In this document: piece by piece, positions 9,544-17,827 of the stretch
How positions within the stretch are numbered: the first letter of the stretch is position 1
How the letters are laid out: every line of letters begins with the position of its first letter
NCBI RefSeq assembly: GCF_015865035.1
Contig: NZ_JADZGI010000001.1
Location: forward strand, 2,790,001-2,854,000
Source of the DNA: Novosphingobium aureum
GTDB lineage: Bacteria; Pseudomonadota; Alphaproteobacteria; Sphingomonadales; Sphingomonadaceae
DNA: 64,000 bases
Direction: 5' to 3'
Notes under the pieces: generated by a model
Database searches by the model: none
What the model was told of the DNA's origin: nothing
Seen by the model: the letters and a program-made list of their open reading frames with translations, nothing else
Translations under genes and position numbers: made by a program

Positions 9544-10205
9544 CGACTTTCCTCCGCGCGATTGGCTGAACCGAAATGATCTTCAAGCTCGGTGATCTGT
9601 GACCTGGTCAGCTCGCGCGTTCGCGAACCGCGCAGCATCAGGAACAGGTGCGCGGTCTCTTCCAGTTCCTCGATGCGGGCGAGCGCGTCCTGCATGTCGG
9701 TTCCGGCAACGAGCGGGCCGTGATTGGCGAGCAGGATGGCGGGATGCGCGCGCGCAAGCGCCTCGATCTCGGGCGCAAGTCCCGGGTCGCCCGGACGGTA
9801 CCAGCCGGTCATCGGCAGGCGTCCGAATTTCATCACCTGATAAGCGGTCAGCGGAGGCAGGCAGTCCTGCGGATCGAGCCCGTCCATGCAGGAGACCGCT
9901 GCGGAATGCGTGGCATGCAGGTGCACGATTGCTGCTGCTGCAGGGCGGGCCCGGTACATCGCCAGATGCAGCGGCCATTCCTTGGACGGAGCCGCACCGG
10001 CGAGATGATTTCCTTCGGCATCGATCAGCGCCAGTCCATCGGCGGCCAGAGACCCCAGAGAGACGTTCGTCGGCGAAATGAGCACCTGCCCCGCGGCCAG
10101 TCGCCTGCTGACATTGCCGCTTGTCCCCGTTGCGAGCCCCCGCGCGAAAAGCGAGGCACCTGCACGCACGATTTCGGCGGCCTCCTTCAGGTCGTAGCCG
10201 GGCAT
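9540..10205 (-). CDS. otnC: 3-oxo-tetronate 4-phosphate decarboxylase (class II aldolase fold)
   Basis: Decarboxylates 3-oxo-tetronate 4-phosphate to dihydroxyacetone phosphate. 221 residues of the class II aldolase/adducin fold: GTSGNVSRR near residue 28, SKEWPLHLAMYRARP near 80 with the presumed catalytic Glu, zinc-binding HLHATH near 98, and LPPLTAYQVMKFG, a pattern I associate with the E. coli YgbL type. It starts inside the 3' end of otnK (19-bp overlap) and its stop overlaps the denD start, so the three genes are almost certainly co-translated. Confidence 0.85.
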   Translation of the reverse strand: MPGYDLKEAAEIVRAGASLFARGLATGTSGNVSRRLAAGQVLISPTNVSLGSLAADGLALIDAEGNHLAGAAPSKEWPLHLAMYRARPAAAAIVHLHATHSAAVSCMDGLDPQDCLPPLTAYQVMKFGRLPMTGWYRPGDPGLAPEIEALARAHPAILLANHGPLVAGTDMQDALARIEELEETAHLFLMLRGSRTRELTRSQITELEDHFGSANRAEESR

Positions 10206-11452
10206 GGCAGCGCCTCCCAGGCATCGGTGAGGAAGGCGGTGTCGCCGAAATTGCCGGACTTCAGTGCAAGTGCGAGCCTTTCGCCCCCTGCCCTTCGTGC
10301 GATCGTCCAGGGAACCCCCGCCGCGATCTGCGGGCCGATCGCCAGGTCGACGATGCCGAGCGCGGCAACGACCGCACCGGAGCTCTCGCCCCCGGCCACG
10401 ATCAGCCGGTCGCAGCCCGTAGCGTTTGCGGCGCGCGCAATGGCGCCGAGCAGGCTTTCAAGGCGTGCACCGACTTGCGATCCGAACCTCTCGCGCAGCA
10501 TTTCCACCTCACGCGGTTGCGCGCTCGCATAGATCAAAGCGGGCCGGTCCGGTGGCTGACGTTCGAACCACTCGACCGCCTGCGCCACGATAGCAGCGTC
10601 CCCGGCCTCGAGATGGTCGGCCAGCGAGAAGCTCGGCATGACGGCGCGCGCATGGGCGAGCTGTTCGAGTGTGCGCGACGAGCAACTTCCGGCCAGGACG
10701 AGCCGCCGCCCCGTCAGGACCGGCATGGCCTGCGCGACGGCTTCCTGCCCGGCGGCAAGATGCCGCGCGATCCCGGCTCCCAGCCCGGAAGCGCCGGAAG
10801 ACAGTTGCATCGATGCGCATTGCGCGCCGAGCAGGTCGAGCTGGCGGTCATCTACGGCATCGGCGATCGCGACCTTCGTGCCCTGTGCCTGCAACCCTGC
10901 GAGAGCCCCCACGATGCGCGCCTCGTCGACATCGTCGTGCGCCAAGAGGCCGACCCGGCCGCGCATCTGTTCCTGCAGCAGCGCGACAAGGTCCGAACGT
11001 GTCATCGGATTGAGCGGATGGTGTTCCATGCCACTATGTTCGAGCAGGCGTGTCCCGACGAAGAGGTGGCCCTGATAAACTGTCCGCCGGTTCGCGGGAA
11101 AGGCGGGACAGGCGAGCGACAGCTCGGCGCCCGTTGCCTCGGTCAAAGCCTCGAGAACGGGCCCGATGTTGCCCTGCGCGGTGGAATCGAAAGTCGAGCA
11201 GTACTTGAAGTAGATATGCTCTGCGCCGAGCCGCTTGAGACCCGCAAGTGCCGTGAGAGACAGGCCAATCGCTTCGCTGGCGGCGACCGACCGGCTCTTG
11301 AGCGCCACCACGATGGCTTGAGCACGCTCGTCCGGCTCCTCAGGGTCGGCGCCAACCTGCACGAAGGTCCGCAAGCCGGCCCGCGCCAGCTCATTGGCGA
11401 GGTCGGTCGCCCCCGTGAGATCGTCGGCGATGCATCCCAACAACAATGGCAT
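10187..11452 (-). CDS. otnK: 3-oxo-tetronate 4-kinase (DUF1537 family)
   Basis: Phosphorylates 3-oxo-tetronate at O4 with ATP. 421 residues, the family's usual size. The ATG at 11452 gives the conserved N-terminus GCIADDLTGATDLANELA; the open frame runs further upstream but that part does not resemble protein of this family and would cross the divergent promoter. The C-terminal nucleotide-binding lobe shows LIVAGGESSGAVVAALG near 355 and LALKSGNFG near 400. It is the first gene of the minus-strand otnK-otnC-denD operon, divergent from the MFS transporter. Confidence 0.88.
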   Translation of the reverse strand: MPLLLGCIADDLTGATDLANELARAGLRTFVQVGADPEEPDERAQAIVVALKSRSVAASEAIGLSLTALAGLKRLGAEHIYFKYCSTFDSTAQGNIGPVLEALTEATGAELSLACPAFPANRRTVYQGHLFVGTRLLEHSGMEHHPLNPMTRSDLVALLQEQMRGRVGLLAHDDVDEARIVGALAGLQAQGTKVAIADAVDDRQLDLLGAQCASMQLSSGASGLGAGIARHLAAGQEAVAQAMPVLTGRRLVLAGSCSSRTLEQLAHARAVMPSFSLADHLEAGDAAIVAQAVEWFERQPPDRPALIYASAQPREVEMLRERFGSQVGARLESLLGAIARAANATGCDRLIVAGGESSGAVVAALGIVDLAIGPQIAAGVPWTIARRAGGERLALALKSGNFGDTAFLTDAWEALPCPATT

Positions 11453-11507
11453 GAATTTCAAGCGTCCCTTGCAAGGCCGCACCAGAACGGCTGCGATGTG
11501 GTCATCC

Positions 11508-11541
11508 TTGACACAATAAAATATGTCAGGCAACCCGACAT
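11508..11541. promoter_or_regulatory. Divergent control region between otnK and the MFS gene: -35-like TTGACA and operator-like palindrome
   Basis: A TTGACA hexamer lies at 11508-11513. An imperfect palindrome ATGTCAGG-CAA-CCCGACAT (11523-11541, 7 of 8 arm positions match) overlaps where the plus-strand -10 and start would be, just before the ribosome site of the MFS gene. A matching -10 is not obvious. A GntR/FadR-type or IclR-type regulator encoded nearby is the likely ligand, inferred from position only. Confidence 0.45.
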
Positions 11542-11558
11542 CTTGGGAGGGATGATCA

Positions 11559-12899
11559 ATGGCAGAATTTGCGAAAACCGCCGGTACGGACTGTCTGGCA
11601 ACGGAAACCGATGCAGCGGACACGCCGCTGGACAAGGTGACCCGACGGGTCTTTCGCCGCTTCGTGCCTTTTCTCATGGTCTGCTATGTCGTCGCCTACC
11701 TGGATCGCGTGAACATCGGCTTTGCCAAGCTTGCGATGTCAGCCGACATCGGCCTCTCCGAACTCGCCTACGGCTTGGGCGCCGGCATCTTCTTCGTCGG
11801 CTATTTCCTCTTCGAGGTTCCCAGCAACCTACTGATGGAGAGATTTGGCGCACGGCGCTGGATCTGCCGGATCATGATCAGCTGGGCGGTCCTTTCAGCA
11901 GCCTTCGCTTTCGTCACCAGCACGCAGATGTTCTATGTCTTGCGCTTCGCCCTCGGTGTTGCGGAAGCCGGTTTCTTCCCCGGTGTGCTGTTGTTTCTCA
12001 GCCAGTGGTTTCCCGCCAGGCGCCGCGGACAGATCATCGCCTTGTTCATGGCCGCGATCCCGCTCGCCGGTCTGGTCGGTTCCCCGGTTTCCGGAGCGAT
12101 CATGGCTGCATTCGACGGCGCGGCCGGGATCGAGGGGTGGCGCTGGATGTTCCTGCTCGAAGCCGCGCCTGCACTGCTTCTGGGCATTGCCACCCTCTAC
12201 TTCCTCGATTCGCGGATAGACGACGCGAAATGGCTCTCGCAGCAAGAGCGCGAAGTGCTGACCAGCGCTCTTGCTGCAGAGGCCTCGCCGGCCTCGCAAA
12301 GTAGGCACGAAGGCATTTTCTCCACGATGTTCGATCCCGGCGTGCTGGCTTTTGCCATGATCTACTTCTGCTGCATCATGGGCCAGTACGGCGTCACGTT
12401 CTGGCTGCCGACGCTGGTGAGCGCTGCTGGCGCACAGGGCGCTCTGGGCATGGGCCTGTTCACGGCAATTCCCTATGGCGTGGCGATCCTTGCCATGGTG
12501 GCGACCGGACGGCATTCCGACCGAACTGGCGAACGTCGCTGGCACGCTTTCGCCCCGATGGCGCTGGGTGGCGCGCTGCTGGCGACGATGCCCTTCCTGA
12601 ACCTTGGCTTCACCGCTGCGATGGTGTTGATGTCGCTGGCGACTGCCGCAGTGCTGACCGCGACCCCAATGTTCTGGACGCTACCGACCCAGGCCCTGTC
12701 CGGAAGCGCCGCCGTCGTCGGCATCGCAGCGATCAATTCGGTCGGCAACCTTGCCGGATTCCTGAGCCCGATCGTGGTAGGAGCGATCGCGGACCGAACC
12801 GGAGCGACCGCCTATGGCATGCTCGCGCTTGCTGCATGCCTCATCCTGGGAGCCATCGGCGTCGCGACAAAGCCGGGCATTGCGCGGAATACCGCGTAG
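11559..12899 (+). CDS. MFS transporter, anion:cation symporter (sugar-acid) type
   Basis: 446 residues with 12 predicted membrane segments. YLDRVNIGFA in the first helix and GYFLFEVPSNL plus GVAEAGFFPGVL in the next are typical of the ACS subfamily that imports tartrate, glucarate, galactonate and similar acids. The ATG follows GGGAGGGAT. It is divergent from the otnK operon and followed 44 bases later by the FadR-type regulator, so it is the best candidate for the tetronate (or related acid) importer. Confidence 0.85.
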   Translation: MAEFAKTAGTDCLATETDAADTPLDKVTRRVFRRFVPFLMVCYVVAYLDRVNIGFAKLAMSADIGLSELAYGLGAGIFFVGYFLFEVPSNLLMERFGARRWICRIMISWAVLSAAFAFVTSTQMFYVLRFALGVAEAGFFPGVLLFLSQWFPARRRGQIIALFMAAIPLAGLVGSPVSGAIMAAFDGAAGIEGWRWMFLLEAAPALLLGIATLYFLDSRIDDAKWLSQQEREVLTSALAAEASPASQSRHEGIFSTMFDPGVLAFAMIYFCCIMGQYGVTFWLPTLVSAAGAQGALGMGLFTAIPYGVAILAMVATGRHSDRTGERRWHAFAPMALGGALLATMPFLNLGFTAAMVLMSLATAAVLTATPMFWTLPTQALSGSAAVVGIAAINSVGNLAGFLSPIVVGAIADRTGATAYGMLALAACLILGAIGVATKPGIARNTA

Positions 12900-12942
12900 C
12901 CTGCCGCTTTCCACGCCCTGCCCCTTGGTGTAGAAGCGGGCC

Positions 12943-13716
12943 ATGGTAAGCAAGGTGGCTTCGGCCGGGTTCGGCCCAGTGATCAATTCCGACCGCGTCA
13001 GCCGCGCAGAGCAGATAGCCCGAGCCATACTCGAACGCATCGAGCGGCGCGAACTCAAGGTGGGAGACAAGCTCCCGCCCGAAAGCGCCCTCGCCCAGCA
13101 TTTCGGCGTCAGCCGTGCCGCCGTGCGCGAAGCGATCGCCAGGCTGCGTGCGGAGGGCCGGGTCGAGACGATCCAGGGCAGCGGAGCCTACGTGCGCGAT
13201 CCCGCCATGCTCAGCGACGGGCTCGATGCGACCACCCGGCACTCCGTCAAATCCCTGCTCGACCTCATCGCCGTTCGCCGCGTGATGGAAGCGGAAATAG
13301 CCGAATTGGCGGCCCGCAGCCGCACCCCTGACCAGCTTGCGGCAATCGAAGCAGCCTGGGACCGCCTGTGCGCAGCCGAAGAGGCCAACGAGGACGGTAT
13401 TGCCGAAGACACTGCGTTTCATGCCGCAATCGCTGCGGCCAGCGGCAACACCTACTGGCTGAAGCTGACAGAAGTACTCTCGCGCAACGTCGCGATCGGC
13501 ATCGGTGTGACCCGCGTCAACGAGGCGCGCCGCAAGGATTTCTCCGCCGAGGTGAAGAGCGAGCATCACGCGCTGCTCGAGGCCCTGCGTGCCGGAGATC
13601 CGCTGGCGGCTCGCGCCGCGGCCATCCGGCACCTGGATCGTGCAGCCGACCGCATACGCTCTGCGGAAGAGGAATTCTGGCAGTCGAACGGGGCTGCGGT
13701 CCGCAACCTGGCCTGA
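12943..13716 (+). CDS. FadR-subfamily GntR transcriptional regulator
   Basis: 257 residues. An N-terminal winged helix-turn-helix (about 20-85) shows KLPPESALAQHFGVSRAAVREA, the FadR-type recognition region, followed by the GSGAYV wing. An FCD effector domain follows (about 105-230) with several His/Asp positions that could bind metal and a carboxylate (FHAAIAAASGN, EHHALLEAL, HLDRAADRI). Such regulators commonly sense sugar acids. It probably controls the surrounding tetronate genes and the otnK/MFS divergent region. Confidence 0.85.
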   Translation: MVSKVASAGFGPVINSDRVSRAEQIARAILERIERRELKVGDKLPPESALAQHFGVSRAAVREAIARLRAEGRVETIQGSGAYVRDPAMLSDGLDATTRHSVKSLLDLIAVRRVMEAEIAELAARSRTPDQLAAIEAAWDRLCAAEEANEDGIAEDTAFHAAIAAASGNTYWLKLTEVLSRNVAIGIGVTRVNEARRKDFSAEVKSEHHALLEALRAGDPLAARAAAIRHLDRAADRIRSAEEEFWQSNGAAVRNLA

Positions 13717-13864
13717 ACCTCGCACCCCGCTATTCGCCGCGCCCTCGGGCGCTCGGGCCAGCCGTGTCCCACGATGCGAGACGCCCGCCTCGCTTCCTTT
13801 GCCCACGCAAGGCCAAACCACCTAGGATCGCGCAAGAAGCTGACGCTCTTGCGGAGACCCACCT

Positions 13865-14644
13865 TTGCCACGCCTTGCCGCCAACCTAACCATGATGTTC
13901 ACCGAGTTGCCGTTCCTCGAACGCTTCGCAGCGGCATCGCAAGCCGGCTTCAAAGCCGTCGAGTTCCTCGCCCCCTACGACTTCACTGCCGAGGAGGTCG
14001 CCCTTCAGGCGCGCGCAGCACAGGTCGAGGTGGTTCTTTTCAATTGTCCGCCCGGGGACTGGGCCTCGGGTGAACGCGGCCTCGGCGCCCTGCCGGACAG
14101 GGTCGACGAATGCAGGCGCGGCATCGACACCGCCATCGAGTATGCACTCGCTCTCGACTGCCCGCGCCTGCACCTCATGGCCGGGAAGCCCGGCGCGCAG
14201 ACCGACCCGAACCGGGCGCGCGAGACCATGATCGCAAACCTGCGCTACGCCGCCGACGCGGCAAACCTGCACGCCATCGACATCATGCTCGAACCAATCA
14301 ACACCCGCGTGGACATCCCCGGCTACTTCTATGCGACCTGCGGGCAGGCTCTCGACATTGCCGATGCAGCAGGTCGCGAGAACGTAAAGCTGCAATACGA
14401 CATCTATCACATGCAGATCATGGAGGGTGATCTCGCCCGCTCGATCGCCCGCCACCTGCCGCGCATCGGGCACGTCCAGCTGGCCGACAATCCCGGTCGT
14501 CACGAACCAGGCACCGGGGAGATCAACTACCCTTGGCTCCTGAACTACCTCGACGATGCGGGCTACGATGGCTGGATCGGCTGCGAATATGCGCCTGCCG
14601 CGGGCACCGTGGCGGGGCTCGGCTGGGCCGCGCCGTACCTGTGA
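13865..14644 (+). CDS. otnI: 2-oxo-tetronate isomerase / hydroxypyruvate isomerase family
   Basis: Interconverts 2-oxo- and 3-oxo-tetronate; close relatives convert hydroxypyruvate to tartronate semialdehyde. 259-residue xylose-isomerase-like TIM barrel. The N-terminus PRLAANLTMMFTELPF closely follows the E. coli OtnI (YgbM) pattern, while the middle YDIYHMQIMEG and end TGEINYPWL-GWIGCEY occur in both OtnI and Hyi. The start is TTG at 13865 with GGAG ahead; the next in-frame ATG would remove the conserved first strand. OtnI activity is favoured because DenD, OtnK and OtnC are encoded here; dual activity is possible. Confidence 0.8.
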   Translation: MPRLAANLTMMFTELPFLERFAAASQAGFKAVEFLAPYDFTAEEVALQARAAQVEVVLFNCPPGDWASGERGLGALPDRVDECRRGIDTAIEYALALDCPRLHLMAGKPGAQTDPNRARETMIANLRYAADAANLHAIDIMLEPINTRVDIPGYFYATCGQALDIADAAGRENVKLQYDIYHMQIMEGDLARSIARHLPRIGHVQLADNPGRHEPGTGEINYPWLLNYLDDAGYDGWIGCEYAPAAGTVAGLGWAAPYL

Positions 14645-14678
14645 CGCGGCACCCGAACATGCAACTGGAGACTACCCT

Positions 14679-15563
14679 ATGAAAATCGGATTCATCGGCG
14701 CTGGCATCATGGGTGCCCCGATGGCCGCGCACCTGCAGGCCGCCGGGCATGAACTGGTCCTTCTGCAACACCGCTCGCCTCTTCCTGCGAACCTCCTTGA
14801 CGGGGGGGCAACACCGGCTGCGAGCGCGCGCGAGGTCGCTCAGGCCAGCGACCTCGTCATCCTCATGCTGCCCGACACGCCGGACGTCGAGGCCGTGCTG
14901 TTCGGGGCCGATGGCGTCGGCGAGGGCCTGTCCAAAGGCAAGACCGTAATCGACATGAGCTCGATCGACCCGATCGCGACCAAGGGATTTGCCGAGAAGG
15001 TCGCGGCGCTCGGCTGTGATTACGTCGACGCCCCGGTCTCCGGCGGCGAGGTAGGTGCCAAGGCCGCGTCGCTGACGATTATGGTGGGGGCTGACGAGCC
15101 GGTCTTCGAAAGGGTCCGCCCGCTGTTCGAACTGATGGGCAAGAACATCACCCTGATCGGCCCGGCCAGTTCGGGGCAGATTGCCAAGGTCGCGAACCAG
15201 ATCATCGTCGCCCTCAACATTGAAGCCGTATCCGAAGCCCTGGTATTCGCCGCCAAGGCCGGTGCGGATCCGGCGCGCGTGCGCGAGGCGCTCATGGGCG
15301 GTTTCGCATCGAGCCGAATTCTCGAGGTGCACGGCCAGCGCATGCTCGATCGCACCTTCGATCCCGGCTTCCGTATTCGCCTCCATCAAAAGGACCTCTC
15401 GCTCGCGATCGACAGTGCCCGCAAGCTCGGTCTTGCCCTTCCGGCGACCGCGAACGCGCAGCAACTGTTCTCCGCCTGCGTGGCGCAAGGTGGTGCCGAC
15501 TGGGACCACAGCGCCATGGTCAAGGCGATCGAGACGCTCGCCGCCCAGCCGCTGGGTGCGTGA
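14679..15563 (+). CDS. garR: GarR-like 2-hydroxy-3-oxopropionate reductase (3-hydroxyisobutyrate dehydrogenase family)
   Basis: 294 residues. Rossmann motif GFIGAGIMGAPMA (4-16), substrate loop DAPVSGGEVGA (about 120), catalytic Lys region KVANQIIVALNIEA (about 170) and FRIRLHQKDL (about 230). The last two are close to E. coli GarR/GlxR, which reduces tartronate semialdehyde to D-glycerate. L-threonate dehydrogenase (LtnD) belongs to the same superfamily and would also fit a tetronate cluster, but the LtnD sequence I recall reads differently around the catalytic Lys. The product would feed the glycerate kinase downstream. Confidence 0.72.
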   Translation: MKIGFIGAGIMGAPMAAHLQAAGHELVLLQHRSPLPANLLDGGATPAASAREVAQASDLVILMLPDTPDVEAVLFGADGVGEGLSKGKTVIDMSSIDPIATKGFAEKVAALGCDYVDAPVSGGEVGAKAASLTIMVGADEPVFERVRPLFELMGKNITLIGPASSGQIAKVANQIIVALNIEAVSEALVFAAKAGADPARVREALMGGFASSRILEVHGQRMLDRTFDPGFRIRLHQKDLSLAIDSARKLGLALPATANAQQLFSACVAQGGADWDHSAMVKAIETLAAQPLGA

Positions 15564-16423
15564 TGCGCGCGGTCCGTCTGGTCCTAGCGGGGTGTGCCCT
15601 CCAACTCACCGCGTGTGCAGGGCCGGTCGGACCGCCACCCGCCCCGCAGGTCTCGACAGTCGGCCGGACCTGGATCGACGAGGTGATCGCGGCGGACCAC
15701 AGTTCGAAGGGCTTTCCCGCCTATTCGACACGCGAGCCCGGCGCGACGCTGCCACAGGCCTATGCCGTGCAGCGCAGCCTGGTCCTGCGACACTATGGCG
15801 GCGCTGGCGGCATCGGTGGCTACAAGGGCGGCTTTTCCAGCAGCCCGGCCATGGACCGTTTCGGGATCGACCGCCCAGCGCTGGGCGCCCTGCCTGCAAA
15901 AGGCCGCCTTCGTGCGCCCTATCTGCTCAGGCTCGCCGATTTCCGCAGGCTGGTTGTCGAATGCGAGCTGGGATTCGAGCTCGCCCACGACGTGACTGAA
16001 CGGGTCGACGACGAGGCGCAGGTCAGGGCCCTCGTTGCCAGCATCGGGCCAGCAGTCGAATTGCCCGACGTGAGGGTGACGGGGGCGGACCTCTCGCTCG
16101 TCGATCACATCTCGGCGAATATCAGCGCGGCGCGCTTCATCTTCGAGCCGCTCGTCAAACCCGATGCAGCAGCCGACATCAACGCCATCATGAGCCAGCT
16201 TGAGCGCGACGGTATCACGGTCGGAACGGGCGGTGCCCGCTTGGCTTTCGGCGATCAGTGGGCCGCCTTGCGATCCATCCTGAACACGGCCCTCGAGCAG
16301 GGTTATCGCCCAAGCGCGGGAGACGTGATCTTGACCGGAGCCCTGGTGCAGGCTGAAGCAGAAAAAGGACACTATGTCGCGCACTTCGACAATCTCGGCA
16401 AAATCGAGTTCGCGGTGCGCTAG
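15563..16423 (+). CDS. 2-keto-4-pentenoate hydratase-like (FAH superfamily) protein with lipoprotein signal
   Basis: 286 residues from the ATG that overlaps the previous stop (TGATG). The first 18 residues form a lipoprotein signal ending LQLTAC, followed by a Pro-rich linker, so an exported, lipidated protein is predicted. The rest is a hydratase fold: GGYKGGFSS (~95, catalytic-Lys region), the metal-binding E-x-E in VVECELGFEL (~133), AVELPDV, ISANISAARFIFEP and the C-terminal GDVILTGALV. Known members act on 2-oxo-4-pentenoates or acylpyruvates in the cytoplasm, so export is odd. A GTG three bases upstream is an alternative start. Confidence 0.72.
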   Translation: MRAVRLVLAGCALQLTACAGPVGPPPAPQVSTVGRTWIDEVIAADHSSKGFPAYSTREPGATLPQAYAVQRSLVLRHYGGAGGIGGYKGGFSSSPAMDRFGIDRPALGALPAKGRLRAPYLLRLADFRRLVVECELGFELAHDVTERVDDEAQVRALVASIGPAVELPDVRVTGADLSLVDHISANISAARFIFEPLVKPDAAADINAIMSQLERDGITVGTGGARLAFGDQWAALRSILNTALEQGYRPSAGDVILTGALVQAEAEKGHYVAHFDNLGKIEFAVR

Positions 16424-16442
16424 CAAGCTCAGGCAGGATTTG

Positions 16443-17708
16443 ATGGCAGACAGGATCGAACTCGTCCGGGAGATGTTCGCAGCCGGCCTCAAGGCGGTTT
16501 CAGCCGGAGTGTGCCTGCCTGCCCACCTGCCAGCGGCAACGGCGGGACGCACGCTGATCCTCGCGATAGGCAAGGCTGCCGCGACCATGGCGCGTGAGGC
16601 CGCAGCGCGCATGGAAGGGCGTCACGACACGATTGTCCTGACCCGCTATGGTCATTCCCTCCCCCTTGACGACCTGCCCCCTGCAGCGCGGGTCTTCGAA
16701 GCGGGCCATCCCCTCCCAGACGAGCATGGGCTCAACGCAACCGGGGAAATCCTCGAGGAAGTGCGCAAGCTGACAGCGGACGATCAGCTCCTGATGCTCA
16801 TCTCGGGCGGTGCCTCGGCGCTGCTGACGATGCCCGCTCCAGGGCTCGTGCTCGACGACAAGAAGGCGATGACCCGAGCACTGCTGGCCTGTGGCGCCTC
16901 GATTTCCGAGATAAACTGCGTGCGAACGCATCTGTCGCAAATAAAGGGAGGGCGCCTCGCACTTGCTGCGCATCCTGCCAAAGTCGTTACACTGGCCATG
17001 TCCGACATACCCGGCGACGACATCGCGCTCGTCGGGTCGGGTCCGACAATCGCCGACCGCACGAAACTGGCCGACGCGAAGCATATCCTCGACATTTACA
17101 AGATCCCCTGCCCCCCACAGGTGCGTGCGGCGCTGGATGATGAGGGCAACGAGACGCCCTTCGCCGGTTCTCCCGGCCTGTCAGGCGCTACGACCCGCAT
17201 CGTCGCGCGGTCGCGAATGGCGCTCGAAGCAGCGGGCGAGATTGCGCATGCGGCAGGATACACACCGATCTATCTGGGCGACGGGATCGAAGGCGATGCC
17301 GGTGAACTGGGGACAGTCCATGCAGCCCTCGCCCTGCACTACGCAGGCAAGGGTGGGCGTTACGCATTGCTCTCGGGTGGGGAAACCACGGTCATCGTGC
17401 GCAATCCCAACGGCCGCGGCGGTCGCAACCAGGAGTATCTCCTCAGTCTCGCGCTATCGCTCGACGGGGCTGCGGGAATCTTCGCACTCGCCTGCGACAC
17501 TGACGGTATCGACGGCACGCAGGACAACGCTGGCGCCTGCATCTCGCCAACCACACTTCGCCGCGCTGGAACCTTGGGTCAGTCTGCAATGGCCGCGCTC
17601 AACGCCAACCGCAGCTATGATTTCTTCGAGGCTCTGGGCGATCTGGTCATGACCGGTCCGACGCGCACGAACGTAAACGACATCCGCATCATTCTCGTGG
17701 ATCGCTGA
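16443..17708 (+). CDS. gckA: Glycerate 2-kinase, MOFRL family (second copy)
   Basis: 421 residues from ATG 16443, which aligns with the family N-terminus; an in-frame ATG at 16374 lies inside the preceding gene. Motifs: LAIGKAAATMA near 40, TRYGHS, AGHPLPDEHG, LISGGASALL near 120, INCVRTHLSQIKGG near 160, and the MOFRL signatures LSGGETTV, GGRNQEYLL and CDTDGIDGTQ. It is shorter than and diverged from the copy at 1752-3137. Placed after the GarR-like gene, it would convert the glycerate produced there to 2-phosphoglycerate. Nineteen bases separate it from the hydratase gene. Confidence 0.9.
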   Translation: MADRIELVREMFAAGLKAVSAGVCLPAHLPAATAGRTLILAIGKAAATMAREAAARMEGRHDTIVLTRYGHSLPLDDLPPAARVFEAGHPLPDEHGLNATGEILEEVRKLTADDQLLMLISGGASALLTMPAPGLVLDDKKAMTRALLACGASISEINCVRTHLSQIKGGRLALAAHPAKVVTLAMSDIPGDDIALVGSGPTIADRTKLADAKHILDIYKIPCPPQVRAALDDEGNETPFAGSPGLSGATTRIVARSRMALEAAGEIAHAAGYTPIYLGDGIEGDAGELGTVHAALALHYAGKGGRYALLSGGETTVIVRNPNGRGGRNQEYLLSLALSLDGAAGIFALACDTDGIDGTQDNAGACISPTTLRRAGTLGQSAMAALNANRSYDFFEALGDLVMTGPTRTNVNDIRIILVDR

Positions 17709-17751
17709 GAAAATTGCCGACCTAGTACAAACGACAGGCCCAAACAGGCAC

Positions 17752-17763
17752 GGCAAATTTGCC
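17752..17763. promoter_or_regulatory. Perfect 12-bp palindrome ahead of the IclR gene
   Basis: GGCAAATTTGCC at 17752-17763 is an exact palindrome, 65 bases before the IclR-type start codon. IclR proteins often bind such AT-centred palindromes and repress their own gene, so it is a candidate operator. Confidence 0.45.
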
Positions 17764-17796
17764 TTACAACCTGATGAATGTTAGCCATCCGACGCA

Positions 17797-17807
17797 TATA
17801 ATATAAT
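17797..17807 (+). promoter_or_regulatory. Tandem TATAAT -10 boxes for the IclR gene
   Basis: Two overlapping exact TATAAT hexamers occur at 17797-17802 and 17802-17807, in an AT-rich island unusual for this GC-rich DNA. They lie about 20 bases before the GTG start. No good -35 hexamer is seen at the right spacing, suggesting an activator-dependent or weak promoter. Confidence 0.5.
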
Positions 17808-17827
17808 GACATCGGGAGAGAGCTGCC

